The notes under the pieces were generated by a model. It made no database searches. It was not told the origin of the DNA and saw only the letters and a program-made list of their open reading frames with translations. From contig CAWJSX010000001.1 of the NCBI GenBank assembly GCA_963845675.1, forward strand, positions 1,240,001 to 1,304,000: a stretch of DNA of 64,000 bases, given 5' to 3'. Of this stretch, positions 24,157 to 34,382 are shown piece after piece. A program made the position numbers and the translations under genes. This DNA is from CAWJMD01 sp963845675. GTDB taxonomy: Bacteria > Actinomycetota > Actinomycetes > Actinomycetales > CAWJMD01. Numbering within the stretch: position 1 is the stretch's first letter; each line of letters starts with the position of its first letter.

Positions 24157-25280
24157 CACGCCCGCCCAGCGTGCTCGGAGGCAGCGTGCTCGACGAGGTC
24201 TGCCAGACGCTCGTCGGCGTCGCGGACGCCGGCTCCCGCGGAGGCCGCTGCCATGGCCGCGAGGCGGTCGCGGTCGGTGACGAGCGGGACGAGGTGACGG
24301 CGCAGCCAGTCGGCGTCGAGCTCGGCGTCGTCCACCAGCAGCCCTCCGCCCACCGCGACCACCGGCTCGGCGTTGAGCCGCTGCTCGCCGTTCCCGATCG
24401 GCAGGGGGACGTAGACCGCCGGAAGCCCGACGGTGGTCAGCTCGCACACCGTGTTGGCGCCGGCCCGGCAGAGCACGAGATCGGCCGCTGCGTAGGCCAG
24501 GTCCATCCGGTCACAGTATTCGAGCGCCACGTACGCGGGCCCGCCGTCGTCGGACCCGGCGGCCCCCGCCTTGCCCGCACCGGTCAGGTGCAGGACCCCG
24601 ATCCCGGCCGCGCCCAGGTCGGGGAGGGCACCGACCACGGCCTCGTTGAGCCGCTGCGCCCCGAGGGACCCGCCGGTCACGAGCACCGTGGGTGCGTCCG
24701 GGGAGAGCCCGAGGTGGCGCCGCGCCTCGTCCCGCAGCGCGGCCCGGTCGAGGTGGCTGATCTCGCGTCGCAGCGGCATGCCGACGCGGACCGCGTGCGG
24801 GAGGCGGGTGAGCGGGAACGTCACGGCGACGTGCCGCGTCAGGCGCGCCCCCAGCCGGTTGGCCACGCCGGGGCGGCTGTTCTGCTCGTGGACGACGATC
24901 GGGACGCGGAGGCGCCGCGCCGCCAGGTACGCGGGTGGGCTGACGTAGCCGCCCATCCCGACCACGACGTCGGCCTGCGCGGACGAGATCGCCTCCGCCG
25001 CAAGGTCGACAGCAGCCTTGAGGCGCCCCGGCACCTTCAGCAGCGCCACGGAGGGGCGCCTCGGCAGGGGCACCTTGGGGATCGTCACCAGGCGGTACCC
25101 ACGGGCGGGCACGAGCCGCGACTCCAACCCGTCCTCGGTGCCGAGGGCCAGCACGCGGGTCCCCGGGTCGCGACGTACCAGGGCGTCGGCCAGCGCCAGC
25201 AGCGGGCTCACGTGGCCCGCGCTGCCACCGCCGGCCAGGACCACAGACAGGGGCCCGGTCCGGCACGTCCCGCCGCTCAC
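24156..25280 (-). CDS. murG: UDP-GlcNAc transferase MurG
   Basis: Makes lipid II from lipid I at the inner membrane face. 374 residues. Seen: LAGGGSAGHVSPLLALADAL (near 13-32), VVGMGGYVSPPAYLAA, IVVHEQNSRPGVANR, TGGSLGAQRLNEAV, CRAGANTVCELTTVGLPAVYVPLP and NGEQRLNAEPVV. All are GT28 signatures. The GTG at 25280 overlaps the ftsW stop (GTGA). The frame runs open far upstream but that part is antisense-type composition. Confidence 0.96.
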   Translation of the reverse strand: MSGGTCRTGPLSVVLAGGGSAGHVSPLLALADALVRRDPGTRVLALGTEDGLESRLVPARGYRLVTIPKVPLPRRPSVALLKVPGRLKAAVDLAAEAISSAQADVVVGMGGYVSPPAYLAARRLRVPIVVHEQNSRPGVANRLGARLTRHVAVTFPLTRLPHAVRVGMPLRREISHLDRAALRDEARRHLGLSPDAPTVLVTGGSLGAQRLNEAVVGALPDLGAAGIGVLHLTGAGKAGAAGSDDGGPAYVALEYCDRMDLAYAAADLVLCRAGANTVCELTTVGLPAVYVPLPIGNGEQRLNAEPVVAVGGGLLVDDAELDADWLRRHLVPLVTDRDRLAAMAAASAGAGVRDADERLADLVEHAASEHAGRA

Positions 25281-26563
25281 CGGCCGCGTCCGACGGAGCC
25301 GCGCGAGCCGACGACGGCCAGCGATCGCCGGACGACCCCGGCTCGCGCCGCGAGGGCGTCCCGCGCACCGGGCTCGGACCGGGCGAACGACAGCACCATG
25401 CCGAGCGCCGCGAGCGTGGTCAGCAGGGCCGACCCGCCGCTGGATACCAACGGAAGGGGGACGCCGATCACCGGCAGCAGGCCGATGACGACGGCCACGT
25501 TCACCAGGGCCTGCCCGATCACCCAGGCGAGCACGCCGGCCACCGCGATCTTCACGAAGAGGTCGTCGCTGCGCAGGATCACCCGCAGTCCGGCCACGGC
25601 CACGACGGCGAACAGCACGAGGATCGCCAGCGTCCCCGGCAGCCCGAGCTCCTCGCCGATGATCGCGTAGATGAAGTCGTTGTGGGCCTCGGGAAGCCAC
25701 GACCACTTCTCGCGGCTGGCCCCCAGGCCCAGCCCCCACCAGCCGCCCGAGGCCAACGCCCACGTGCCGTGCGTCGACTGCCAGCAGGCGCCGAGCTGGT
25801 CGCACTCGGCCCCGCCCAGCCACGTCTCCACCCTGGCCATCCGGTTCTTGCTGGAGAGCACGAGCATCCCTGCCAGGGCCGCACCGGCCACCAGGGCGAG
25901 GGCGAACAACCTCCCCGACACACCTCCCACGAACAGCATCACGCCGACGAGCATCATGATCACCAGCGCCGTGCCGAGGTCGCGTCCTGCCAGCACCAGG
26001 GCCAGGACGAGGCCGGCCACCGGGCCGATCGGGACGAGGACGTGCTGCCACCGGTGCAGCAGGGACGACTTCGCGGCCAGGATCGTCGCGCACCACACCA
26101 CGAGGGCCAGCTTCGCGGCCTCGGACGGCTGCGCGGTGACGGGGCCGAGCCGCACCCAGTTCATGTTGCCGCCGGCTCCGAAGCCCAACGGTGTGAAGAC
26201 GAGCAGCTGGGCGACGACGGCCAGCCCCACGAGGGGCCAGGCGAGGCGCTTCCACACGGCCACCGGGATCCGCGAGCACCCGAGCATCAGCGGGACGCCG
26301 ACCGCCGCGTACATGGCCTGCTTGCCGAAGACCGCGAAGGGTGAGCCGCCGTCCGCGATCGAGTCGACGCTGGAGCTCGACAGCACCATCACCAGGCCGA
26401 TCACGACGAGGACGAGCGTCGCCCCGAGCAGCAGGTAGTAGCTGGTGGTCGGCGTCTCCCAGACGGCCAGCCGCTCGGTGACTCGGCGGCCGACCCCGGC
26501 GAGCAGGCCGTCGGACCGGGCGGGCTGGGCGGACCGGGTCGCGCCGGGGCTGAGGGTGGCCAC
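25277..26563 (-). CDS. ftsW: Peptidoglycan polymerase FtsW
   Basis: A SEDS-family lipid II polymerase for septal synthesis. 428 residues with about ten transmembrane helices beginning near residue 38. Family motifs: WVRLGPVTAQPSEAAKLALV, GRDLGTALVIMML, WGLGLGASREKWSWLPEAHNDFIYAIIGEELG and VPLPLVSSGGSALLTTLAALG. GTG start at 26563, 1 nt after the murD stop. It pairs with FtsI in the same cluster. Confidence 0.95.
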   Translation of the reverse strand: MATLSPGATRSAQPARSDGLLAGVGRRVTERLAVWETPTTSYYLLLGATLVLVVIGLVMVLSSSSVDSIADGGSPFAVFGKQAMYAAVGVPLMLGCSRIPVAVWKRLAWPLVGLAVVAQLLVFTPLGFGAGGNMNWVRLGPVTAQPSEAAKLALVVWCATILAAKSSLLHRWQHVLVPIGPVAGLVLALVLAGRDLGTALVIMMLVGVMLFVGGVSGRLFALALVAGAALAGMLVLSSKNRMARVETWLGGAECDQLGACWQSTHGTWALASGGWWGLGLGASREKWSWLPEAHNDFIYAIIGEELGLPGTLAILVLFAVVAVAGLRVILRSDDLFVKIAVAGVLAWVIGQALVNVAVVIGLLPVIGVPLPLVSSGGSALLTTLAALGMVLSFARSEPGARDALAARAGVVRRSLAVVGSRGSVGRGR

Positions 26564-26564
26564 G

Positions 26565-28136
26565 TCAGCCGTCCCCTCCCCGGTCGCGACCGTCCGTCTG
26601 GCCGAGGTGCGCCCTGACCGCGGCGGCGAACTCGTCACCCCGGTGGCCGTAGGTCGTGAACTGGTCCATCGAGGCACTGGCGGGCGCCAGCAGCACCGTG
26701 TCGCCGGGGCGCGCCAGGTCCGAGGCCGCGGTGACGGCCCGGCGCATGACGAACTCGGCCAGGGGCATGCCACCAGTCTCGGACGCGTCCACCTCCACCA
26801 CGCGGACATCCGGTGCGTGTCGCGCCAGCGCCTCGCGCAGCGGGGCCCGGTCGACGCCGACCAGCACCGCCGCCCGGAGCCGGCTCGCGTTCTGGCGCAC
26901 GAGCCCGTCGAAGTCGGCGCCCTTGGGCAGCCCCCCGGCGATCCACACGACGGACTCGAACGCCCGCAGCGACGCGGCGGCCGCGTGCGGGTTCGTGGCC
27001 TTGGAGTCGTCGACCCACGTCACGTCACCTGCTCGCGCGACCGTGGCGATGCGGTGCGGCTCGGGCACCACGCCCCGCAGGCCGTCACGCACGGCGGAAG
27101 GGGCGACCCCATGGGCACGGGCCAGCGCGGCCGCCGCCAGGGCGTTCGCGACCGTGTGCGCCGCCACCACCCCTCCGCCGGCCTGCTCGAGGTCGGCGAG
27201 CGTGGCCAGCTCGAGCGCGCTCGACGCGCGGTGCTCGGTGAACGCCCGGTCGCACAGCACGTCGTCGACCACGCCGAACATCGAGCGGGCAGGCACTCCG
27301 AGGGTGAAACCGACGGCGCGGCAACCCTCCACGACGTCGGCGGCCTCGACCATGCGCTCGGTGGCCGGGTCGTCGACGTTGTAGACGCACGCCACCTCGC
27401 TCCGCTCGTAGACCTTGCCCTTGGCTGCTGCGTAGGCGTCGGTCGAGCCGTGCCAGTCGACGTGGTCGGGTGCCAGGTTCAGGCAGGCGCTCGCCCGCGG
27501 CGCGATCGAGTGGGACCAGTGCAGCTGGAAGCTCGACAGCTCGACGGCCAGCACGTCGTAGGGCACCGGGTCGACGATCGCGTGGAGCAGCGGGGTCCCG
27601 ACGTTCCCGACCGCCGCCGCGCGCAGACCCCCGGCGGTCAGCATGGCCTCGAGCATCCGCACCGTCGTCGTCTTGCCGTTGGTACCGGTCAGCGTCAGCC
27701 AGGGGGCCGCGCCGACCGACGGCCGCAGCCGCCAGGCGAGCTCCACCTCGCCCCACACCGGAACGCCCGCGGACGCGGCGTCCACCAGCAGGGGGGCGTC
27801 GGGACGCCAACCAGGCGAGGTCACCACCAGGTCGGGGCGCTCGCCGCCCACGGCGGGGAGGCTCGAGGCGGTCGACGGCCCCAGCAGCGTCCGGCCGCCC
27901 AGCACGTCGACCAGCTCGCGGTCGCGGCGCAGGGCAGAGCCGTGCGCGGGGTCGTCGGGGTCCCTCGCGTCCACGACGACGACACGCGCACCCCGCTGGA
28001 GCAGCGCGTCGGCGGCCGCGAAACCGGACAGGCCCAGACCGGCGACGACGACGCGCAGACCCGCCCAGTCCGCGCCGGCGTGCGTGAGGGCCGCCGTGCG
28101 TGCTGTGCCGCCGTGCGCCCCGTGCGCCCCGGTCAC
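26565..28136 (-). CDS. murD: UDP-N-acetylmuramoyl-alanine-D-glutamate ligase MurD
   Basis: 523 residues, on the long side for MurD. N-terminal Rossmann part LRVVVAGLGLSGFAAADALL (near 27-46), ATP loop LTLTGTNGKTTTVRML, NLAPDHVDWHG, DDSKATNPHAA and LAPASASMDQFTTYGHRGDEF at the C-terminus. It adds D-Glu to UDP-MurNAc-L-Ala. The GTG overlaps the mraY stop (GTGA). The frame is intact. Confidence 0.96.
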   Translation of the reverse strand: MTGAHGAHGGTARTAALTHAGADWAGLRVVVAGLGLSGFAAADALLQRGARVVVVDARDPDDPAHGSALRRDRELVDVLGGRTLLGPSTASSLPAVGGERPDLVVTSPGWRPDAPLLVDAASAGVPVWGEVELAWRLRPSVGAAPWLTLTGTNGKTTTVRMLEAMLTAGGLRAAAVGNVGTPLLHAIVDPVPYDVLAVELSSFQLHWSHSIAPRASACLNLAPDHVDWHGSTDAYAAAKGKVYERSEVACVYNVDDPATERMVEAADVVEGCRAVGFTLGVPARSMFGVVDDVLCDRAFTEHRASSALELATLADLEQAGGGVVAAHTVANALAAAALARAHGVAPSAVRDGLRGVVPEPHRIATVARAGDVTWVDDSKATNPHAAAASLRAFESVVWIAGGLPKGADFDGLVRQNASRLRAAVLVGVDRAPLREALARHAPDVRVVEVDASETGGMPLAEFVMRRAVTAASDLARPGDTVLLAPASASMDQFTTYGHRGDEFAAAVRAHLGQTDGRDRGGDG

Positions 28137-29218
28137 AGGGCGACGACCCACTCGGCGTAGAAGAGGCCGAGACCGAGCGCGACGAACAGGCCGGCGATGA
28201 TCCAGAACCGGATCACGATCGTGACCTCGGCCCACCCGGCGAGCTCGAAGTGGTGCTGGAGCGGCGTCATCTTGAAGACGCGTCGTCGGGTGAGCTTGAA
28301 CGAGCCGACCTGGATGATCACCGAGAGCGTGATCAGCACGAAGAGCCCGCCCATGACGATGAGGAGCAGCTCGGTGCGCGTCGTGATCGCCAGCCCGGCG
28401 AGCACGCCACCGAGCGCCAGGGACCCGGTGTCGCCCATGAAGATCTTCGCCGGCGAGGCGTTCCACCACAGGAAGCCGAAGCACGAGCCCATCACGGCCG
28501 CGGCGACCACGGCCAGGTCGCGCGGGTCACGCACCTCGTAGCACTGCGGGCCGGCCTGGGCCACGTTCTGGCACGACTGGTTCGACTGCCAGATGCCGAC
28601 GAGCACGTAGGCACCGGCCACCATGGTCGACGCGCCGGTGGCGAGCCCGTCGAGGCCGTCGGTGAGGTTCACGCCGTTGCTGGTGGCCACGATCATCAGC
28701 TGGGCCCAGATGGCGAAGAGCAGCAGCCCGACCGCCGCGCCGGCGAACGCGAAGTTGAGGTTGGTGTCCCGGATCACCGAGATGGCGGTCGACGCCGGCG
28801 TCCGGTAGCCCTCGTTGGGGAACATCAGCGCGAGCACCGCGAAGACGACGGCCACCCCCGACTGCCCCAGGAGCTTGGGCACGCTGCGCAGACCGAGGCT
28901 GCGCTGCCGCGAGATCTTGATGAAGTCGTCGAGGAAGCCGACCAGTCCCAGCCCGGTCATGAGGAAGAGGACGAGCAGCGCCGAGACGGTGACGGGGGTG
29001 GTGGTCAGGACGTGGGCGAGGCCGTACGCCGTCAGGCTCGCCCCGATGATCACCGCCCCGCCCATCGTGGGCGTGCCGCGCTTGGTGTGGTGCGTGGTCG
29101 GCCCGTCGTCCCGGATGAACTGTCCGTAGCCGCGCTTGACCAGGAAGCGGATGAACAGGGGTGTGCCGAAGAGGGAGAAGACGAGCGAGAGCGCCGCAGC
29201 GACCAGGACCGTCCTCAT
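28133..29218 (-). CDS. mraY: Phospho-MurNAc-pentapeptide translocase MraY
   Basis: Makes lipid I on undecaprenyl phosphate. 361 residues, ten membrane helices. Signatures: GPTTHHTKRGTPTMGGAVII (near 38-57), the acidic GLVGFLDDFIKISRQRSLGL, NLTDGLDGLATG and FMGDTGSLALGG. The ATG overlaps the murF stop (ATGA). The frame is intact. Confidence 0.97.
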   Translation of the reverse strand: MRTVLVAAALSLVFSLFGTPLFIRFLVKRGYGQFIRDDGPTTHHTKRGTPTMGGAVIIGASLTAYGLAHVLTTTPVTVSALLVLFLMTGLGLVGFLDDFIKISRQRSLGLRSVPKLLGQSGVAVVFAVLALMFPNEGYRTPASTAISVIRDTNLNFAFAGAAVGLLLFAIWAQLMIVATSNGVNLTDGLDGLATGASTMVAGAYVLVGIWQSNQSCQNVAQAGPQCYEVRDPRDLAVVAAAVMGSCFGFLWWNASPAKIFMGDTGSLALGGVLAGLAITTRTELLLIVMGGLFVLITLSVIIQVGSFKLTRRRVFKMTPLQHHFELAGWAEVTIVIRFWIIAGLFVALGLGLFYAEWVVAL

Positions 29219-30757
29219 CGAAGGCCGCCCGACCGGTCGGCGTCGGCAGCCTCCGACGTCTCCGGCACGGCCGGCGCTTGCGCGTTCACGGACCCCAGGG
29301 TGTCAGCCCGGTCCGCCTCCACCATGGACCCCTCCACGCCCGCCGGCGGCGTGTCGGCGGCCACGCGGTCGCCCAGCCAGCGCAGGCCGCTGTCCCGCGA
29401 GGACTTGAAGAGCACGACGTCGCCCGGCTCCAGACGCTCCGCCAGCAGCTCGTGGGCCGCATCGGTGTCGGGCACCCACACCGACTCACCGCCCCACGAG
29501 CCCTCCATCACCGCACCGGTGTGGATCGGCCTGGCACCGTCCCCGACGACGACGAGCTGGGAGATGTCGAGACGGACCGCGAGCCGTCCGATCTCGTCGT
29601 GGAGCATCGCGCTCTCTTCGCCGAGCTCGAGCATCTCCCCCAGCACCGCCCAGGTACGACGACCCTGCCCCATCGACGCCAGCGCCTTCAGGGCCGCCCG
29701 CATCGAGTCGGGGTTCGCGTTGTAGGCGTCGTTGACGACCGTGACGCCGTCGGCCCGGTGGGCCACCTCCATCCGCCAGCGGCTGGCGGCCACGGCCGCC
29801 GAGAGCAGCTCCGCGACGCGGCCTGGTGACAGCCCCAGTCGGAGCGCGACGGCCGCTGCCGAGAGCGCGTTCGAGACGTGGTGCTCCCCGTGCAGCCCGA
29901 GCACGACGTCCGCCGAGCCCTCCGCCCCGTCGACGGAGCTCACCAGACGGAACGAGGGGCGTCCCTGCTCGTCGAGACGGACGTCCTCCGCACGCACGTC
30001 CGCCTCGGCCACACCCGATGCGCTGGTGCCCAGGACGAGGCCCGGGGCGAGAGCAGCCATCGCAGCGACCCGGTGGTCGTCGAGGTTGAGCACCGCGACG
30101 CCGTCGGGACCGAGGGCCTCCACCAGCTCCGACTTCGCGTGGGCGACCCCTTCGAGCGAGCCGAACTCGCTGGCGTGGGCGTGTCCCACGTTGAGCACCA
30201 CCGAGATCTCGGGCGGTGCGATCGACGTGAGGTACGACAGGTGACCCGCCCCCCTGGCTCCCATCTCGACGACGAGGTAGCGGGTGGTCCCGTCGATCCG
30301 GCACACCGTGAGCGGCACGCCGATCTCGGAGTTGAAGGACTGCTCCGCGGCGACGGTCGGACCGAGACCGGCCAGGACGGTCGCGAGGAGGTCCTTGGTG
30401 CTGGTCTTGCCGGACGAGCCGGTCACGGCGACGACCGTCAGGGACTCGCCGGCCGCGTGGATGGCCGCGCGGGCCAGCCGTCCGAAGGCCTTCTCGGTGT
30501 CGTCAACCAGCACCTGGGGCAGCGGGTCGTCGACGGGGCGCTCGACGAGGGCGGCGACGGCGCCTGCCTGCGCGCGCCGAGCCGACGTACGCGTGACCGT
30601 CGGCCTGCTCGCCGTGCCGCGCCACGTACAGGCCACCGGGTCCGCAGCGACGCGAGTCGGTGACGACGGGACCGTCGACCACCACGTCGCCGGGGGCGTC
30701 GGTCACGAGGCTGCCGCGTGTGGCGGCGACGACCTCGTCGAGGCGGAGGGCGATCAC
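29215..30757 (-). CDS. murF: UDP-MurNAc-tripeptide-D-Ala-D-Ala ligase MurF (one frameshift)
   Basis: Adds D-Ala-D-Ala to complete the pentapeptide. The N-terminal domain (IALRLDEVVAATRGSLV, VVTDSRRCGPGGLYVARHGEQADGHAYV) and the rest (VAVTGSSGKTSTKDLLATVL, EMGARGAGHLSYLTSIAPP, VVNDAYNANPDSMRAAL) lie in two frames. They join if one extra base near 30569-30583 is removed (514 codons). The GTG at 30757 has a TGA overlapping it (GTGA), which I take as the true murE stop. A C-terminal tail of about 50 residues past the catalytic domain is unusual but unremarkable. Confidence 0.92.
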
Positions 30758-32386
30758 GGCGCACCCACGGGGGTCGTGCGCCGAGGGCGGCGGCGAGGAC
30801 GTCCCGGTCGTCGAAGGGGTGGACGGTGCCCGCCACCTCCTGACCCTGTTCATGTCCCTTGCCGGCCACCAGCACCGCATCGCCGCTGCGGTCGGCGCGC
30901 CGGACCGCCTCCCGGATCGCGTCGGCCCGGTCGGGAACCTCGAGCACCTCGACCTCGCGTGCGGGGCCACCTCGCGGGCGCCGGCGACGAGCCGCGCCCG
31001 GATCGCCGACGGGTCCTCGCCGCGGGGGTTGTCGTCGGTGACGACGACGACGTCGGCGCCCGTCGCGGCCGCGGCACCCATGGCCTCGCGCTTACCGGGG
31101 TCTCGGTCCCCGCCGGCCCCCAGCACCACGACCAGCCGGCCCGAGGCGGTGCGGCGCAGTGCGCGCAGCGCCGCGGTGACGGCGTCGGGGGTGTGGGCGT
31201 AGTCGACGACCGCCAGCGGGTGGCCGTCCGAGGCGTCACCGACGACCTGCATGCGGCCCGGCACGGTGTCACCGCTGGCGAGCCCGTCCCGGATGCCCGC
31301 CTCGTCGAAGCCCGCGGCGACGAGCATCAGGGCAGCGAGAGAGGTGTTCGCCACGTTGAAGTCGCCGGCGAGGGGGGACACCAGGTCGAGGCTGTGGCCG
31401 TCTCGGTGTCGCAAGGTGAACTCGGTGCCGGGGCCGTCGATGGACGGGGTCAGATCGACCGCCTCCCAGTCGGTCTCGCCCGTGCCGCCGTGGTCCGCCG
31501 CCAGCGGCGTGCGGAACGTGACGACGGGGACCGTCGCCTCGACAGCCAGCCGGGTGCCCCACGGGTCGTCCACGCAGACGACGGCGGAGCGCGTGCGCTC
31601 GGGCGTGAAGAGGGACGCCTTGGTGGTGAAGTAGTCCTCGAGGTCCGGGTGGAAGTCCAGGTGGTCCTGGGAGAGGTTCGTGAAGCCCGCCACGTCGTAC
31701 CGGACGGCGTCCACGCGATGCAGGGCGAGCGCGTGGCTCGAGACCTCCATCGCGCAGGCGGACACCTCTGCCTCGCGCATCACGGCGAGGAGCCCGTGCA
31801 GGTCGGGGGACTCCGGCGTGGTGCGGGGGCTCGGCACCCGGCGGCCGGCGAACCGCGTCTCCACCGTCCCGATCATCCCCGTGCGCCGCCCCGCGTGCCG
31901 CAGCGCGGCCTCGATCAGGTAGCAGGTCGTCGTCTTGCCGTTGGTCCCGGTGACGCCGAGCATCAGCAGGTCGGCGGCCGGATGGCCGTAGACCCACGAC
32001 GAGACGCCTCCGAGCACCCCGCGCGGGTCCGCGACCACCAGCACCGGCACCGCGACGCCCTCGCAGAGCCGGGCTCCGTCCTCGTCCGTGAGGACGGCGG
32101 CAGCGCCGGCGGCGACCGCGTCGGCGGCGAACCGCGCGCCGTGGAGTCGTGCACCGGGAAGTGCGGCGTAGACGTCGCCGGGTCGCACGCCGCGCGAGTC
32201 GAGCGTCACACCGGTCAGCGATCGACCGCCCTCCGTGGTGTCCGTGCGGGCACCCAGGCTCTCCGCCAGTCCCGCCACCGTCCGGCCTCCCGCAGCACCC
32301 GGCACGGAGGCGGGGCGGGGGAAGGCAGCGGTCACGGCGTCGTCCGTCGGTGCCGGCGGCCGGTGGTCCAGGGAGTCGTCGGGCAC
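30754..32386 (-). CDS. murE: UDP-MurNAc-dipeptide-diaminopimelate ligase MurE (two frameshifts)
   Basis: Adds diaminopimelate. Seen: TLDSRGVRPGDVYAALPG, ATP loop LGVTGTNGKTTTCYLIEA, NLSQDHLDFH, AVVDYAHTPDAVTAAL, GAGGDRDPGKR, then DNPRGEDP, the motif that marks diaminopimelate-adding enzymes. Two missing bases are inferred. One near 30960 joins EVAPHA to EVEVLEVPDRAD; the other, in a C run near 30770, restores the stop at the murF GTGA. GTG 32386 is preferred to the adjacent GTG 32389 because TAACCT lies exactly 6 nt before it. The repaired length is 544 residues. Confidence 0.92.
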
Positions 32387-32392
32387 CACGGG

Positions 32393-32398
32393 AGGTTA
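32393..32398 (-). promoter_or_regulatory. -10 hexamer for leaderless murE
   Basis: TAACCT followed by 6 nt and the GTG at 32386. It suggests a second transcription unit, murE to ftsQ, inside the division cluster. Confidence 0.55.
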
Positions 32399-32423
32399 CC
32401 GCCGCGAGGTGGATGCGCCCGGA

Positions 32424-32456
32424 CCCCGCATCGGGGCGTCGGCCCCCGGCGCCGAC
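32424..32456 (-). terminator. Possible tandem hairpins between ftsI and murE
   Basis: GTCGGC/GCCGAC (32438-32443 with 32451-32456) and CCCCG/CGGGG (32424-32428 with 32432-32436), 8-40 nt after the murE-proximal ftsI boundary. Strand order puts this upstream of the murE promoter. It could end part of the upstream mraZ-ftsI transcript only if that transcript is read through ftsI; I rate it low. Confidence 0.3.
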
Positions 32457-32463
32457 ACGCGGG

Positions 32464-34382
32464 TCACTCGTACGTGAGGGGGTACAGCGAGGCCTTCTGC
32501 CCCGACGGCGGGATGGCCATGTCCTGGAGGGCGAACGACATCACGTCGCGGAAGACCGGCGCTGCCACGGTCCCGCCGTAGTAGCCGTTCGTCGGGCGCT
32601 GCAGGGTGACGCCGATGACGATCTTCGGGTCCTCGGCCGGCGCGAAGCCGATGAAGGACCCGGTGTAGCCGCTGTACCCGCCGCCGAGCGGGGCCTGCGA
32701 CGTCCCGGTCTTCCCGGCGACCCGGTAGCCGGGCACCGTCGCGTTGCCGCCGGTCCCCTCCGACACGGCGCCCTCGAGCATCGTGCGCACCTGGACAGCA
32801 GTCTCCGCGCTCACCACCGGCGTGCCCTCGGACGCGGGCGTCGGCACCATCACCCCGTTCTCGTCCTCGACGGCGTCGACGAGCCGCGGCGTCATGCGCG
32901 TGCCGTCGTTGGCGATCGTGGCGAAGACCTGGGCCGACTGGAGCGCGTTCACCGACACGCCCTGCCCGAAGAGCACCGTGAACTGCTGCCGCCCGTCCCA
33001 GCGGTCGGCGGGGGCGAGGATGCCGTTCGTCTGGCCGGGGAAGTCGAGACCGCTGGGTTGCCCGAGGCCGAACCGCTGGAGGTACTCGTACCGGGTCTCG
33101 CGGCTCAGCTGCTCACCCGACCATCACGGTCCCGGTGTTGGACGACTTGCCGAGGATGCCGGCGAAGGTGAGCTTCTCCTTGGGGTGCGGGTGCGAGTCC
33201 TTGAAGGTCTGCTTGTTGCTGGTCGTGTAGCGGTCCGGGACGACGAACTGGCTCTCGGGCGTGACGACGCCCTCCTCGATCGCCGCCGCGGCCGTGATGA
33301 CCTTCGCCGTCGAACCGGGCTCGATGACGTCCGACAGGGCTCGCGTGCCGCGGTCCTCCGCGTCGGAACCGCCCGGGTTGTTGGGGTCGACCGTGGGCGA
33401 CTCGGCGAGGGCCAGGATGTTGCCCGTCTCGACCTCCATCGCGAACACGTTGCCCCACTGGGCGTTCGAGGCCTTGACCTGCGCGGCGATCGCCTGCTGG
33501 GCATACCACTGGAGGTCGCGGTCGATCGTGAGTCGACGTCCCGGCCGTCGACGGCGGGGACCTCGGCCATGTCGCCGGTGGGGATCATCTGCCCGTCGCC
33601 GCCCCGCTCGTAGAGCCGCTGCCCGTCCGTCCCGGCCAGCTGCTCGTCGAGGCTCATCTCGAGACCGGCCAGCCCGGCGCCCTCGTCGCCGCCGGTGAAG
33701 CCGACGAGGTTGCCCGCGACGGCACCGGCGGGGTAGCTGCGCGCGCTGGTCTTCTCGCTGTAGACGCCGGGGACGCGCAGGTCCTGCACCGCCCGCCACA
33801 CCTGAGGCGTCACCCCCTTGACGACGTAGGCGAAGCGGCGCTCGCCGTCGAGTGCCGGCGCGGACCTTCGCCTCCGGGGTCCCGGTGGCGGCCGCGATGT
33901 CGGCGGCTGCGCCGTCGAGGCCACCGGGACCGCCGTCCGCGCTCTCGTAGAAGGCGACCAGGGTCTGGTCGACGGTGATGTTCCGCCGCTCGACGCTGGC
34001 GGCGAGCGCGACGCCCTCACGGTCGCGTGATCTCCCCGCGGTGGGCCAGCAGCGGCGCCTTGACGAGCCGGTTGCCCAGCGCCTCCTCGGCCAGCGCGGT
34101 GGCGTCGAGACCCTGCATCTGGACGAGGCGGGCCGCGAACAGGCTCACCAGGACCATGATCACGAGCACCAGTCCACGGGCACGCCGGTCGGGCGACCTC
34201 TCGCGCAGCCCGCGGGCCTCCGACCGGACGCGCGGCGGGACGCCCGCGGGGCGGTGCGGCGGCGCGCCCGCGCCGCCGCCGTTGGCGTGGGGCGCTGCAC
34301 GGCCGGCGGCCGAGCCCGCGTCGGCGGCGCGCGCGCGGCGCGCCGGCTCCGCGACGGCCGCGGGACCCGTGGTCACCGTCAC
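32464..34382 (-). CDS. ftsI: Septal transpeptidase FtsI/PBP3 (PbpB), four frameshifts
   Basis: Class B penicillin-binding protein. N-terminal basic tail, one membrane helix (GLVLVIMVLVSLFAARLVQ), GEIT then (after an insertion near 34027) DREGVALAASVERRNITVDQ. A second insertion near 33855 leads to ERRFAYVVKGVTPQVW. A deletion near 33537 restores RLTIDRDLQWYAQQAI. An insertion near 33118 joins GTVMVG to EQLSRETRYEYLQRFGLGQP. The active-site set is intact: serine in EPGSTAK, SSN, and KTGTS near the C-terminus. Repaired length is 638 residues, and three insertions plus one deletion give the correct modulo 3. The GTG overlaps the ftsL stop. Confidence 0.92.
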